Positions 43,988 to 52,601 of a DNA stretch of 64,000 nt are shown here, piece after piece. A program made the translations under genes and the position numbers. Below the pieces are notes generated by a model. That model saw only the letters and a list, made by a program, of their open reading frames with translations. It was not told the origin of the DNA and did not search any database. Every line of letters begins with the position of its first letter. Position 1 is the first letter of the stretch. The DNA comes from Bacteroidia bacterium (GTDB lineage: Bacteria; Bacteroidota; Bacteroidia; Flavobacteriales; Flavobacteriaceae). The stretch lies in the NCBI GenBank assembly GCA_030430385.1, contig JAUIFO010000013.1:1-64000 (forward strand). Reading direction: 5' to 3'.

Positions 43988-44398
43988 ATGAAAACCCTAA
44001 ACATATTACTCATTGAGGACGATATGATTGAAGTGATGAAATTGAGCCGAGCTACAACATCATTACAACTCAATCACAATATCATAGAAGCCAATAATGG
44101 TGAGGAAGCTCTAGCTTTATTAGAGCAAAAAGATCAATTACCAGATATTATTCTGTTGGATTTAAATATGCCCAAAATTAATGGTATAGAATTCCTTAAA
44201 ATTTTAAAGGCAGATGATCGACTAAAATATATTCCTACAATTATTTTAACCACATCTAATAATCAACGTGATCTTTTAGAGTGCTATAAAATTGGAATTG
44301 CTGGCTATGTTTTAAAGCCATTGAAATACGAAGATTATGTTTCTAAAATTGAAAAATTATTAGGATATTGGAGCGTCAACGAATTAATTACGGCCTAA
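43988..44398 (+). CDS. Single-domain response regulator (CheY-like receiver)
   Basis: 136 residues, a receiver domain only. The acidic pair lies in LLIEDDMIE, the phospho-acceptor is D58 (IILLDLNMPKINGIEFL), and VLKPLKYEDY supplies the conserved Lys. This Rcp-like form is commonly paired with cytosolic histidine kinases. It is first in the operon with the H-NOX, kinases, FIST, Hpt and LytTR genes and may act as a phosphate sink or as an intermediate feeding the Hpt protein. Confidence 0.92.
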   Translation: MKTLNILLIEDDMIEVMKLSRATTSLQLNHNIIEANNGEEALALLEQKDQLPDIILLDLNMPKINGIEFLKILKADDRLKYIPTIILTTSNNQRDLLECYKIGIAGYVLKPLKYEDYVSKIEKLLGYWSVNELITA

Positions 44399-44419
44399 AC
44401 ACCAAAATAAAAAACACCT

Positions 44420-44959
44420 ATGAAAGGGATTATTTTTACTGAATTTTTAGAACTTGTAGAAGAAAAGTTTGGTTTAGCAATGGTTGATAAAATCATTAAT
44501 CAGTCTAATTTAGAATCTGATGGAGTATATACAGCAGTTGGAACTTATGAATTTTCAGAAATGTTACAACTCATTTCACATTTAAGTGAAAATACAGATA
44601 TTGCTATTGATGATTTATTATTGGTATATGCCGAACACCTCTTTAAAGCGCTTATAAAAACACATCCTAACTTGGTAGAACATTACAAAGATCCAATGAA
44701 TTTGCTGGCCTCCATTGAAAATCATATTCATGTTGAGGTTCAAAAAATTTATCCTGATGCGCAGTTACCAACCTTCGAATTAGAGGAAAAAACAGATGAT
44801 TCAATGGTAATGGTGTACAAATCAGACAAGGCGCTTTACATGCTAGGAAAAGGGCTAATGTTAGAAACGTTTAAGCTCTATGGTGTATCTGCCGATATTG
44901 AAATTGAAAAGTTGAACGAACAGGGAACTGAAGTTAGATTTTTTATAAACAAAGCCTAA
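44420..44959 (+). CDS. H-NOX (heme NO/oxygen-binding) sensor protein
   Basis: 179 residues, a stand-alone H-NOX domain. The start MKGIIFTEFLELVEEKFG and the axial heme ligand region NHIHVEVQKIYPDAQLP (ligand most likely H104) are characteristic. The propionate-binding YxSxR motif reads Y133-K-S135-D-K137, with Lys in place of Arg. Stand-alone bacterial H-NOX proteins bind NO and modulate a histidine kinase encoded next to them; here the PAS kinase starts one base after the stop. Cytosolic. Confidence 0.85.
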   Translation: MKGIIFTEFLELVEEKFGLAMVDKIINQSNLESDGVYTAVGTYEFSEMLQLISHLSENTDIAIDDLLLVYAEHLFKALIKTHPNLVEHYKDPMNLLASIENHIHVEVQKIYPDAQLPTFELEEKTDDSMVMVYKSDKALYMLGKGLMLETFKLYGVSADIEIEKLNEQGTEVRFFINKA

Positions 44960-44960
44960 G

Positions 44961-46553
44961 ATGAGCCAAGAAGAAGTCGATATTCTCAAAAGAGCACTAG
45001 CTCGAGAACGTGCTTCACGAAAGGCAGCTGAAGAAATTCTTGAGGCTAAATCTGCTGAATTATTTGAGCTTAACCAAAAATTAGAAGCTTCACACAAAGA
45101 GCTCGAAACCTTGTACTCAAAAACCAATTCTCAACTACAGGGTGTTTTCGAAACCATCGCAGATGCGTATGTTGTTGCAGATGTAAATGGAGATATCATA
45201 AAAATGAATGAGGCAACACTTCCTTTGTTAGGTATTCAAACTATAAATGATAGTTGTAACTTAATGGAGTTGGTTAAGCCTTCAGAATATGATCGTGTAT
45301 ACAAGGCATTCAATAAGCTATATAGAGAAGGTGGTAATATTTCAGACCTTAGAGTTAATATCACTACTATAGATAAAAGAGACATATTTGTGCAAATAAA
45401 TGCTAGCGTTATTTATGATAAAGAACGACCAATAGCTACTCAAGGTATAGTAAGAGATATTACTTTAGAGAATAAATATCAGCAGGCACTTGTAGCTGAG
45501 AAGCAAAAATATAGTAACATCATTGCTAATATGAATCTTGGTCTCGTTGAAGTAAACAATGATGATGAGATTTTGATGGTCAACCACAGTTTTGAAAAAA
45601 TTTCAGGTTATACCGAATCAGAACTCATTGGAAAGAAAGGTGGCGTTGTTTTTCAAGTAGATCAAGAAAATGACATTATTAAAACTGAAAACGAAAAGCG
45701 ACAGCAAGGTGAATCAAATTCTTATGAATTAAAAGTAAAAAATAAGGCTGGAGAAATTCGTTATTGGCTCATTAGTGGTGGCCCTAATTACGATTTAAAA
45801 GGTAATGTAATTGGCTCCATTGGGATTCATCTAGACATCACTGAGCTTAAAAGTTTAGAATTTCAAAAAGAAAAACTACTTCAGAGATTAGAGAAAAGTA
45901 ACGATGAGCTACAAGAGTATGCACATATCGTTTCTCATGATTTAAAATCACCTTTACGAAGTATAGACGCCTTAGTAAGTTGGTTAAAAGATGATAATAA
46001 AGATAAGCTAGACGATACGAGTCTTCAAAATATAGATTTAATTCAGACGACCTTAGTAAAAATGGAGCAACTAATTTCAGATGTTCTCAATTATTCTAGT
46101 GTGTCTTCAGATAATAGCGAAATACAGTCTGTCGATATCCAATTATTGGTTGAAGATCTGTTGAAAATGCTTTACATACCTGAACATATTGAGGTCAAGT
46201 GTATGCGTCAATTACCAGTATTATGTGGTGATAAGACTAAGCTTCAGCAAGTATTTCAAAATCTAATTGGTAATGCGGTTAAATTTAATGACAAGGATAA
46301 AGGTCTTATAGAAATTGATGTTGAAGATCAAAAAGACTATTATAAGTTCTCAATTAAAGATAATGGTATTGGAATTGAGCCTCAATTTCATGAAAAGATT
46401 TTTAAGATCTTCCATTCCTTGAATAAAAGTAAAGATTCAACTGGTATTGGATTATCTTTAGTAAAAAAGATTGTAAACCTGCACGAAGGCAAAATTTGGC
46501 TGGAGAGTGCACCTAATATCGGTACTACTTTTTTCTTCACACTAAAAAAATGA
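44961..46553 (+). CDS. PAS-domain histidine kinase, probable H-NOX partner
   Basis: 530 residues, no membrane segment. A coiled coil (about 5-58) resembles the N-terminus of H-NOX-associated kinases. Two PAS domains follow (about 60-170 and 182-295; the second ends IGSIGIHLDITELK). The transmitter has H326 (YAHIVSHDLKSPLRSID), N box QQVFQNLIGNAVKF, G1 IKDNGIGIEP and G2 STGIGLSLVKKI. Its transmitter is very like that of the second kinase at 47689. Position after the H-NOX gene suggests control by NO-bound H-NOX. Confidence 0.9.
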   Translation: MSQEEVDILKRALARERASRKAAEEILEAKSAELFELNQKLEASHKELETLYSKTNSQLQGVFETIADAYVVADVNGDIIKMNEATLPLLGIQTINDSCNLMELVKPSEYDRVYKAFNKLYREGGNISDLRVNITTIDKRDIFVQINASVIYDKERPIATQGIVRDITLENKYQQALVAEKQKYSNIIANMNLGLVEVNNDDEILMVNHSFEKISGYTESELIGKKGGVVFQVDQENDIIKTENEKRQQGESNSYELKVKNKAGEIRYWLISGGPNYDLKGNVIGSIGIHLDITELKSLEFQKEKLLQRLEKSNDELQEYAHIVSHDLKSPLRSIDALVSWLKDDNKDKLDDTSLQNIDLIQTTLVKMEQLISDVLNYSSVSSDNSEIQSVDIQLLVEDLLKMLYIPEHIEVKCMRQLPVLCGDKTKLQQVFQNLIGNAVKFNDKDKGLIEIDVEDQKDYYKFSIKDNGIGIEPQFHEKIFKIFHSLNKSKDSTGIGLSLVKKIVNLHEGKIWLESAPNIGTTFFFTLKK

Positions 46554-46554
46554 T

Positions 46555-47688
46555 ATGAAAACGATACAATTAATTAGACAAAATAACAATGATTGGCAGT
46601 ATGTATCGCCAAAATTAGATTTAAAAAAACCTTTGGTTTTAGTATTCGGAAATAGATTTGCTTTAGAAGAACCATCACTCTATGATGATGTAAGAGCTTT
46701 GTTTCCAGATGGTGAAATTATTTTTGGTTCGGCTTGTGCTGAAATTTCATCCAATACAGTTAATGAAAACAGTATTACAATCACAGCTATTGAGTTTGAA
46801 AAGAGTCATTTTTTGGTGAAAAACAGCAATATTTTGTCAAAAGATATGGACAGTCTCGAGACAGGGAAAGACCTAATAAATCAGTTTCCTACTGAAGGTT
46901 TAAAATATGTGTTTGTGGTTTCTGAAGGCAGCTTTGTTAACGGAAGTCAGCTCACGAAAGGGATGAATATTGCAATAGATGAAAACATTATTATAACAGG
47001 AGGTTTGTGTGGAGATGATGAACGATTTGAAAAAACCATTGCTGGTTATAATGAAAATCCGAAACCAGGGGAAATTATTGCTATCGGATTTTATGGAGAC
47101 ACTTTAGATATTTCGTTTTCAATTTATGGAGGATGGACACCTTTTGGTCCTGAACGCATTGTCACGAAATCTGAAGGTAATACCTTATACGAGCTTGATG
47201 GGAAGCCAGCACTAGATTTATACAAATCGTATTTAGGAGATAAAGCAAAAGATCTTCCTGGTGCAGCTTTACTGTATCCTTTAAATGTCACTTCAGAGCA
47301 TGAAAATCAATCTATAGTACGTTCCATTTTAAATATTGATGAAGCAAATAATGCTGTGATTCTGGCAGGTGATATTGCAGAAAATGCTAAAGTACAGCTT
47401 ATGATGACTAATGTAGATAACATTGCAAATGCTTCAGAGAGAGCAGCGCAACAAGCACTTGATTTGAGAACTACAAAACCTGAATTAGCAATGTTGGTGA
47501 GTTGTATAGGAAGAAAATTGGTGTTAGATCAGAGAGTAGAAGAAGAAATAGAAGAAGTAATCGAAGTTCTAGGTAAGGATACTACCATATCAGGCTTTTA
47601 TTCATACGGAGAAATTGCGCCATTTCATGGTGAGGTGAGTTGCCAGTTGCATAATCAAACCATGACAATTACACTAATTAGTGAATAG
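46555..47688 (+). CDS. FIST-domain sensor protein (NosP-like candidate)
   Basis: 377 residues with FIST N and FIST C domains: GEIIFGSACAEISSNTV and ITGGLCGDD in the N-terminal half, GFYGDTLDISFSIYGGWTPFGPERIVTKSEGNTLYELDGKPALDLYKSYLG across the junction (read in pieces), and SCIGRKLVLDQRVEEEIEEV, TISGFYSYGEIAPF at the end. FIST proteins are signal-input modules; the NosP subgroup binds heme and NO and is encoded beside histidine kinases. Whether this one binds heme cannot be told from sequence. A kinase gene without its own sensor domain follows directly. Confidence 0.85.
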   Translation: MKTIQLIRQNNNDWQYVSPKLDLKKPLVLVFGNRFALEEPSLYDDVRALFPDGEIIFGSACAEISSNTVNENSITITAIEFEKSHFLVKNSNILSKDMDSLETGKDLINQFPTEGLKYVFVVSEGSFVNGSQLTKGMNIAIDENIIITGGLCGDDERFEKTIAGYNENPKPGEIIAIGFYGDTLDISFSIYGGWTPFGPERIVTKSEGNTLYELDGKPALDLYKSYLGDKAKDLPGAALLYPLNVTSEHENQSIVRSILNIDEANNAVILAGDIAENAKVQLMMTNVDNIANASERAAQQALDLRTTKPELAMLVSCIGRKLVLDQRVEEEIEEVIEVLGKDTTISGFYSYGEIAPFHGEVSCQLHNQTMTITLISE

Positions 47689-48750
47689 ATGAATTCATTA
47701 CTCAAAAGACAAATACGTAAGTTTCTTAGTGATGAGCTAAAAGATAATAAAGATTTGAAGGCTTTTTTGGAAGCTGTTGATTTGTCTTACAATAATTTTG
47801 ACGAACAGTTTGCAATGACGCAAAGAGCTATGAAAATTAGTTCTGAAGAATTGTTTGATGCCAATCGCAAACTTCATCAAGAAGCCAAGGAACAAAAAGA
47901 ATTAATAGATAAACTCAAAAAAGTAATCAATAGATTAAAGGTCTTTGATAAAAATTCTAGCAATAGTGAAGATATTGAACTAAGTGAACTTGAACTTGTT
48001 GCATTTATTGAAGATCAAGCAAACGAAATCATTAAAATGAACAAACAACGTGAAATTTTAATGAAAGAACTTGAATATCAAAACCAAGAACTTAGTGATT
48101 ATGCGCATATGGTTTCTCATGATTTAAAATCGCCATTGCGAAGTATAGATACTTTAGCCGCTTGGCTGGTTGAAGACAATAAAGATCGCCTTGATGAGCA
48201 TTGTAGCACACAATTAAATTTAATTCGGACTAATGTTGAAAAAATGGATGCTTTGATTAATGGTATTCTAGATTATTCTACTATTGGAAAAGATCGAGAA
48301 GAAGTCTACCCTGTAGATTTAAATGTGCTTATGCAAGAGGTGTTGAAAATGATTGATATTCCAAATCATTTTAAAATTACAATTTCTGATTTACCTAAGG
48401 TTCTAGGTGATAAATACCGTTTGCAGCAACTATTTCAAAACTTGTTGAGTAATGCTATAAAATACAATGATAAACCAAAAGGACTTGTTGAAATTGGTTA
48501 TCAAGAGCTAGATGAGTTTTGGGAGTTTTATGTCAAAGACAATGGAAAAGGCATTGATGAAAAATATTTCGATAAAATATTTAAAGTTTTTGAGAAATTA
48601 GAAAACACAAAAGGTTCAACAGGTGTTGGTTTATCTATAGTTAAAAAAATTGTAGACGTTTATGGCGGAAACATTTGGTTAACTTCAATACCAGATGAAG
48701 GAACAACCTTTTTCTTTACTTTAAAAAAGCAACAAAATGGAGCAGCCTAA
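47689..48750 (+). CDS. Cytosolic histidine kinase, probable FIST partner
   Basis: 353 residues. The first 135 are helical and coiled-coil with no PAS or membrane segment, so input must come from another protein, most simply the FIST protein encoded one codon upstream. The transmitter has H144 (YAHMVSHDLKSPLRSID), QQLFQNLLSNAIKYND, VKDNGKGIDEKYF and STGVGLSIVKKIVD. It is closely related to the PAS kinase at 44961, including the DNKDxLDE linker. Its end overlaps the Hpt gene by 14 bases. Confidence 0.9.
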   Translation: MNSLLKRQIRKFLSDELKDNKDLKAFLEAVDLSYNNFDEQFAMTQRAMKISSEELFDANRKLHQEAKEQKELIDKLKKVINRLKVFDKNSSNSEDIELSELELVAFIEDQANEIIKMNKQREILMKELEYQNQELSDYAHMVSHDLKSPLRSIDTLAAWLVEDNKDRLDEHCSTQLNLIRTNVEKMDALINGILDYSTIGKDREEVYPVDLNVLMQEVLKMIDIPNHFKITISDLPKVLGDKYRLQQLFQNLLSNAIKYNDKPKGLVEIGYQELDEFWEFYVKDNGKGIDEKYFDKIFKVFEKLENTKGSTGVGLSIVKKIVDVYGGNIWLTSIPDEGTTFFFTLKKQQNGAA

Positions 48751-49054
48751 CTTATCTTACATTCATAGCATGTCAGGAGGCGATAAAGCTTTTGAAGAAA
48801 AGCTTCTTGATATTATTAAGAATGAATTTCCTCTAGAAAAACAAGTGTATTGCACAAATTTTGAAGCAGGACATTTTAAAGCTACAGCAGAATGCGTTCA
48901 TAAACTTAAACATAAAATTAGTATTTTAGGCCTTGAAAAAAGTTATGAACTTGCTCAGGCTTACGAAGCAAATCTTCTCGAAAGTAATACGAAAGGTCAT
49001 TTAGAATTCGAAGCAGTACTAAAGGTCATAACTGATTATTTAGAACAGTTATAG
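48737..49054 (+). CDS. Hpt-domain phosphotransfer protein
   Basis: 105 residues, a four-helix Hpt domain. The phospho-acceptor is H55 in CVHKLKHKISILGL, the HKLKG motif with His instead of the usual Gly. It should carry phosphate from receiver to receiver, for example from the CheY-like protein to the LytTR regulator. It overlaps the kinase gene upstream and lies nine bases before the LytTR gene. Confidence 0.88.
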   Translation: MEQPNLSYIHSMSGGDKAFEEKLLDIIKNEFPLEKQVYCTNFEAGHFKATAECVHKLKHKISILGLEKSYELAQAYEANLLESNTKGHLEFEAVLKVITDYLEQL

Positions 49055-49063
49055 CACGTATTT

Positions 49064-49774
49064 ATGAATTGTATTATTATTGATGATGAAGCAGCTGCAA
49101 GGGCAATTATTGGTCAGTTGTGTACTAACGTAGAAGGCTTAGATGTAATTGAAGAATTTCCAAATGCAATTCAGGCTATAAAGTATCTCAACCAAAACGA
49201 GGTTGATCTTATTTTCTTAGACATTCATATGCCAGATTTTACAGGTTTCGATTTTATTGAAACCATAAAAAATCCACCTAAAATTATTTTAACAACATCA
49301 GATTCTAAGTTTGCTATACAGGCTTTCGAGTATGACTGTATTGTAGATTATTTAGTGAAACCAATTACACTAGAACGATTTCAAAAGGCCATAAAAAAAG
49401 CCAAATCAAAGTCAGTTTCCAAACAAGAATCGCAGCAATCCGAAAAGGTTGCATCAAGTTCAGGGAATGATCTCTATGTAAATATTGATAGACGCCTTAT
49501 CAAAATCGATATCCCAAGTATTTATCTAGTGGAAGCCAAAGGAGATTACATTCATGTAAAAACTGAAACACAAAACTATACGGTTCATTCAACTCTTAAA
49601 AAAATTGAAGAGAAATTACCAAACGATTTGTTCTTGAAAGTACATCGCTCTTACATTATTAATGTTGATAAAATCATTGATATTGAAGATAATAGCGTCT
49701 TGATCAAGAAAGATGTTATTCCTGTTAGTCGTTCAAATAGACCTGAACTTATGAAACGACTCAACTTACTCTAA
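49064..49774 (+). CDS. LytTR-family response regulator
   Basis: 236 residues. The receiver has IIIDDEAAAR and the phospho-acceptor D53 (IFLDIHMPDFTGFDF). After a Lys/Ser/Gln-rich linker (about 120-135), the LytTR DNA-binding domain begins (LYVNIDRRLIKIDIPSIYLVEA read in pieces), with GDYIHVKTE, FLKVHRSYIINVDKI and VSRSNRPELMKRL. It is the only DNA-binding protein of the operon and so the likely output. The direct repeats at 43877, 49777, 56107 and 57777 are its proposed targets. Confidence 0.93.
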   Translation: MNCIIIDDEAAARAIIGQLCTNVEGLDVIEEFPNAIQAIKYLNQNEVDLIFLDIHMPDFTGFDFIETIKNPPKIILTTSDSKFAIQAFEYDCIVDYLVKPITLERFQKAIKKAKSKSVSKQESQQSEKVASSSGNDLYVNIDRRLIKIDIPSIYLVEAKGDYIHVKTETQNYTVHSTLKKIEEKLPNDLFLKVHRSYIINVDKIIDIEDNSVLIKKDVIPVSRSNRPELMKRLNLL

Positions 49775-49776
49775 TA

Positions 49777-49811
49777 CCATTCGTCTATACTTTTTTACCA
49801 TCGGTCGCTGT
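49777..49811 (+). promoter_or_regulatory. Site B: LytTR-like direct repeat before the T9SS protein
   Basis: CCATTCGTCTATAC (49777-49790) and CCATCGGTCGCTGT (49798-49811), period 21 bp, joined by TTTTTTA exactly as at site A. The -7 box TAGATTTG (49859-49866) is a perfect TAnnTTTG and is 82 bases from the repeat start, the same distance as at site A. The T9SS protein gene starts at 49887. Confidence 0.78.
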
Positions 49812-49886
49812 CTTGCTCTAAGCCAACGAAAATTCCTTTTTTTCATGTGAGTAACCAATAGATTTGTCATCAAATTAAAACTCTAG

Positions 49887-52487
49887 ATGATGGATCAACT
49901 CAGTAAATTTAAACTGAAATTATTACTCTACGTTGTACTCTTTACAACCATAGTAGCTCAAGCACAAGACATACCATTTAATTGTGATTACAATGCCTAT
50001 TTGTTTCAATACAATGATGTATACGCTATCGATTTAGCCTCTGGTAGCTCCTATCAGGTTGCACAAGATGTAACGCCTGGTAATATTAATGCAGCAGCTT
50101 ATAATCCTGCAGATGGGTTTATTTGGGGTTCACTAAGTTCTCCAGCAAAATCGATTGTTAGAATAGGTAAAAATTTCACCACTACTACATTTTATATAGA
50201 CGAATTACCAACTAATAATCGCTATGTAGGTGATATTAACAATGAGGGTATTTACTTCTTAAAAGGAGGAGGGACTACGTATTATAAAATTGATTTAAAC
50301 CCGAATTCAGCTAATTACACATTACACGAGTCTACAGAAACATTATCTCAAAATATCAATGTGCACGACTGGGCTTTTAATGCTGTTGATGGCCAATTGT
50401 ATACCGTTGAAAAAGGGTCTAACATCCTATATCGTATTAACCCATTAAACGGTTCAGTTCAAGCTCTTGGATTAGTGCCAATTCTTTCAGGTTTAAATTA
50501 TACCTATGGAGCAGTTTATTTTGATGCTGACGGTAGATTTTATGTTTCTGCAAACCAAACAGGAACGATATACGTGATTCAAAGTGTACAAAATTTAAAT
50601 GCTGGTGATACTATAGATTCTAATCTTTTTGCTTTTGGTCCATCAAGTGCTAGTAATGATGGTGCACGTTGTCCAACAGCTCCTGTTCCTCAAGAAATTT
50701 GTGACAATGGTATTGATGACGATGGTGATGGTTTAATTGATTGTGAAGATCCTTCTTGCTCAGGTTTTGGTGAATGTGCTGTGATTGTACCTCCTACATC
50801 TGCAGCCAATGATGGCGGACTAGAAAGTAATAATAGATTGTCTGAACAAATCAATCAAAGAAATTTTAACCGCGCCAAAACAGGCTATAAATTTAATTTT
50901 AGTCAAGCGCAACGTCTTCAAAAATCTACAAGTTATTTGCAGCGTAATGCTTACTCAAGCTTTACATTAGAAGATTTTATTCCATTTGATATCATTAACG
51001 AAGATGAGGTGATAGAATCTACACCTTCAGATTTATTGCAAATCACAAATGCTTCAGAAATCTACGCAGTGGATTACTTAAAAAATAATATACCATTTGC
51101 TTCTATTCTAGCATTAAAAACCGACAATGGAGTGTATGAACATACAAAATACATTTGTGATCGATTGTTAGGTGCCGAATTAATTTCTGTATCAACGATA
51201 GCCATTAATGAGCAATCGTTTATAAAATCTATTATCAAAAACGTAGATGGCACTTTTGAATATGTGTTGAGTTTTTCAGCTAAAACAGTTAATAATGACG
51301 AAAACTTCGCAATTGAAAGCCATTGGAATTTAGATCAATATGAAGCAAATGTTACTTTTTACAACTTTCAAATTTGGACGAATTCTGTTGATGACTTATT
51401 TCAACTCGGACAAGAAGTCTTGAATTTATTAGATGTACAAAAGTCAATTTCAGATTATAATAATTCAACACCTCCAACCGTATTTGTGAGAAAAGGAAGC
51501 TATACAAATGGCGCATTAGATTTACAAATTATTAATACAAATGCATCAGATACAGTGGCTTTTGATGCAGGATATCGAACAACTGAAACTTCAGAATTTG
51601 ATTCTATGAACTCTACAATCAATTTAAATTCTGAATACATTACCAATTTACAAATTGAGACAGGAAATCTATTTGATATTGGCTTTAGAATTGGTGATGG
51701 TATAGCAACACCAGATGACTTATTTATGTCTGATGGTCCTTGGGGAATTGATGATTCTCAGCCAGATTCTGAGGTAATCACATATGAAGTAAGTGAAAAT
51801 ACAGAAACCTTTGATGTATCAGAATTTCCAGTAGAACGCAATGTGCAATTGCAAGCCAACACAAGTACTTATGTTGCTGCTTACAGAGCATTAACACCAA
51901 GATTCAAACCTGTAAACCTAACAGCTTATAATAGTTTGCAATTTGAAGCTCAAGGAACAGGTACTTTAGAGGTAGCACTTTTAAAGGCTAGTATTTCAAA
52001 TTGGGAGGATCAATATAAAATGACGATTGATTTAACTGAAACCTTACAAGAGTTCACACTTCCTATTTCTAGTTTTGAATCAAATACAGGAACTGGTTTA
52101 GAGCTTAACGATATTGTAACTGTAGTTTTTACAATGGTTTCAGATACAGGAACATTGGAGTCAAAATCGATGACACTTCAGCAATTGCGTTTTTCAAAAG
52201 AAGATACACTCTCTGTTGAAGATTTAGATGAAACAACAAATGACCTTAGAGCTTTCCCTAATCCTATTACAAGTAAAACCAACATTCAATTTACAACAAA
52301 TCAAGCTGAAACTGTACAACTTGTCATTTATGATCAACTAGGTAAAGCTGTACTAAAAAAATCAATTACTGTTAGCGCTGGGAAAAATCAAATTGCTCTA
52401 GATGTTAATCTATCAAGTGGTTTGTACATAGCAAAGGTACTTAGTAAACATAACATTTATAATCCCTTAAAATTAATAGCTAGATAA
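49887..52487 (+). CDS. Large T9SS-secreted surface protein
   Basis: 866 residues. Signal peptide ending VAQAQ. Residues 30-250 form a propeller-like beta domain (FNCDYNAYLFQYNDVYAID, AAYNPADGFIWGS, DWAFNAVDGQLYTVEKG). A metal-loop motif follows (CDNGIDDDGDGLIDCEDPSC, near 270). The central 280-770 region is beta-rich with no recognised domain. The last 80 residues are a type A T9SS sorting domain (AFPNPITSKTNIQFT, VIYDQLGKAVLKK, SSGLYIAKVLS). It should be exported through T9SS and kept at the surface or released; an adhesin or matrix role is inferred from its regulation with the polysaccharide genes. Confidence 0.82.
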   Translation: MMDQLSKFKLKLLLYVVLFTTIVAQAQDIPFNCDYNAYLFQYNDVYAIDLASGSSYQVAQDVTPGNINAAAYNPADGFIWGSLSSPAKSIVRIGKNFTTTTFYIDELPTNNRYVGDINNEGIYFLKGGGTTYYKIDLNPNSANYTLHESTETLSQNINVHDWAFNAVDGQLYTVEKGSNILYRINPLNGSVQALGLVPILSGLNYTYGAVYFDADGRFYVSANQTGTIYVIQSVQNLNAGDTIDSNLFAFGPSSASNDGARCPTAPVPQEICDNGIDDDGDGLIDCEDPSCSGFGECAVIVPPTSAANDGGLESNNRLSEQINQRNFNRAKTGYKFNFSQAQRLQKSTSYLQRNAYSSFTLEDFIPFDIINEDEVIESTPSDLLQITNASEIYAVDYLKNNIPFASILALKTDNGVYEHTKYICDRLLGAELISVSTIAINEQSFIKSIIKNVDGTFEYVLSFSAKTVNNDENFAIESHWNLDQYEANVTFYNFQIWTNSVDDLFQLGQEVLNLLDVQKSISDYNNSTPPTVFVRKGSYTNGALDLQIINTNASDTVAFDAGYRTTETSEFDSMNSTINLNSEYITNLQIETGNLFDIGFRIGDGIATPDDLFMSDGPWGIDDSQPDSEVITYEVSENTETFDVSEFPVERNVQLQANTSTYVAAYRALTPRFKPVNLTAYNSLQFEAQGTGTLEVALLKASISNWEDQYKMTIDLTETLQEFTLPISSFESNTGTGLELNDIVTVVFTMVSDTGTLESKSMTLQQLRFSKEDTLSVEDLDETTNDLRAFPNPITSKTNIQFTTNQAETVQLVIYDQLGKAVLKKSITVSAGKNQIALDVNLSSGLYIAKVLSKHNIYNPLKLIAR

Positions 52488-52536
52488 TCCCTATGCTAAT
52501 TACTTAGTTCACCAACAAATGAAGGTGTCTTAAGGT

Positions 52537-52572
52537 AAAGGCAAAAGCGAAAGCTTTTGCCTTTTGATTTTT
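52537..52572 (+). terminator. Intrinsic terminator with GAAA tetraloop
   Basis: AAAGGCAAAAGC (52537-52548), loop GAAA, GCTTTTGCCTTT (52553-52564), then T-rich sequence. Ends the T9SS protein transcript just before the KAP gene. Confidence 0.85.
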
Positions 52573-52601
52573 GTATTGGTATATTTAGAAAAAATAAAGT
52601 T

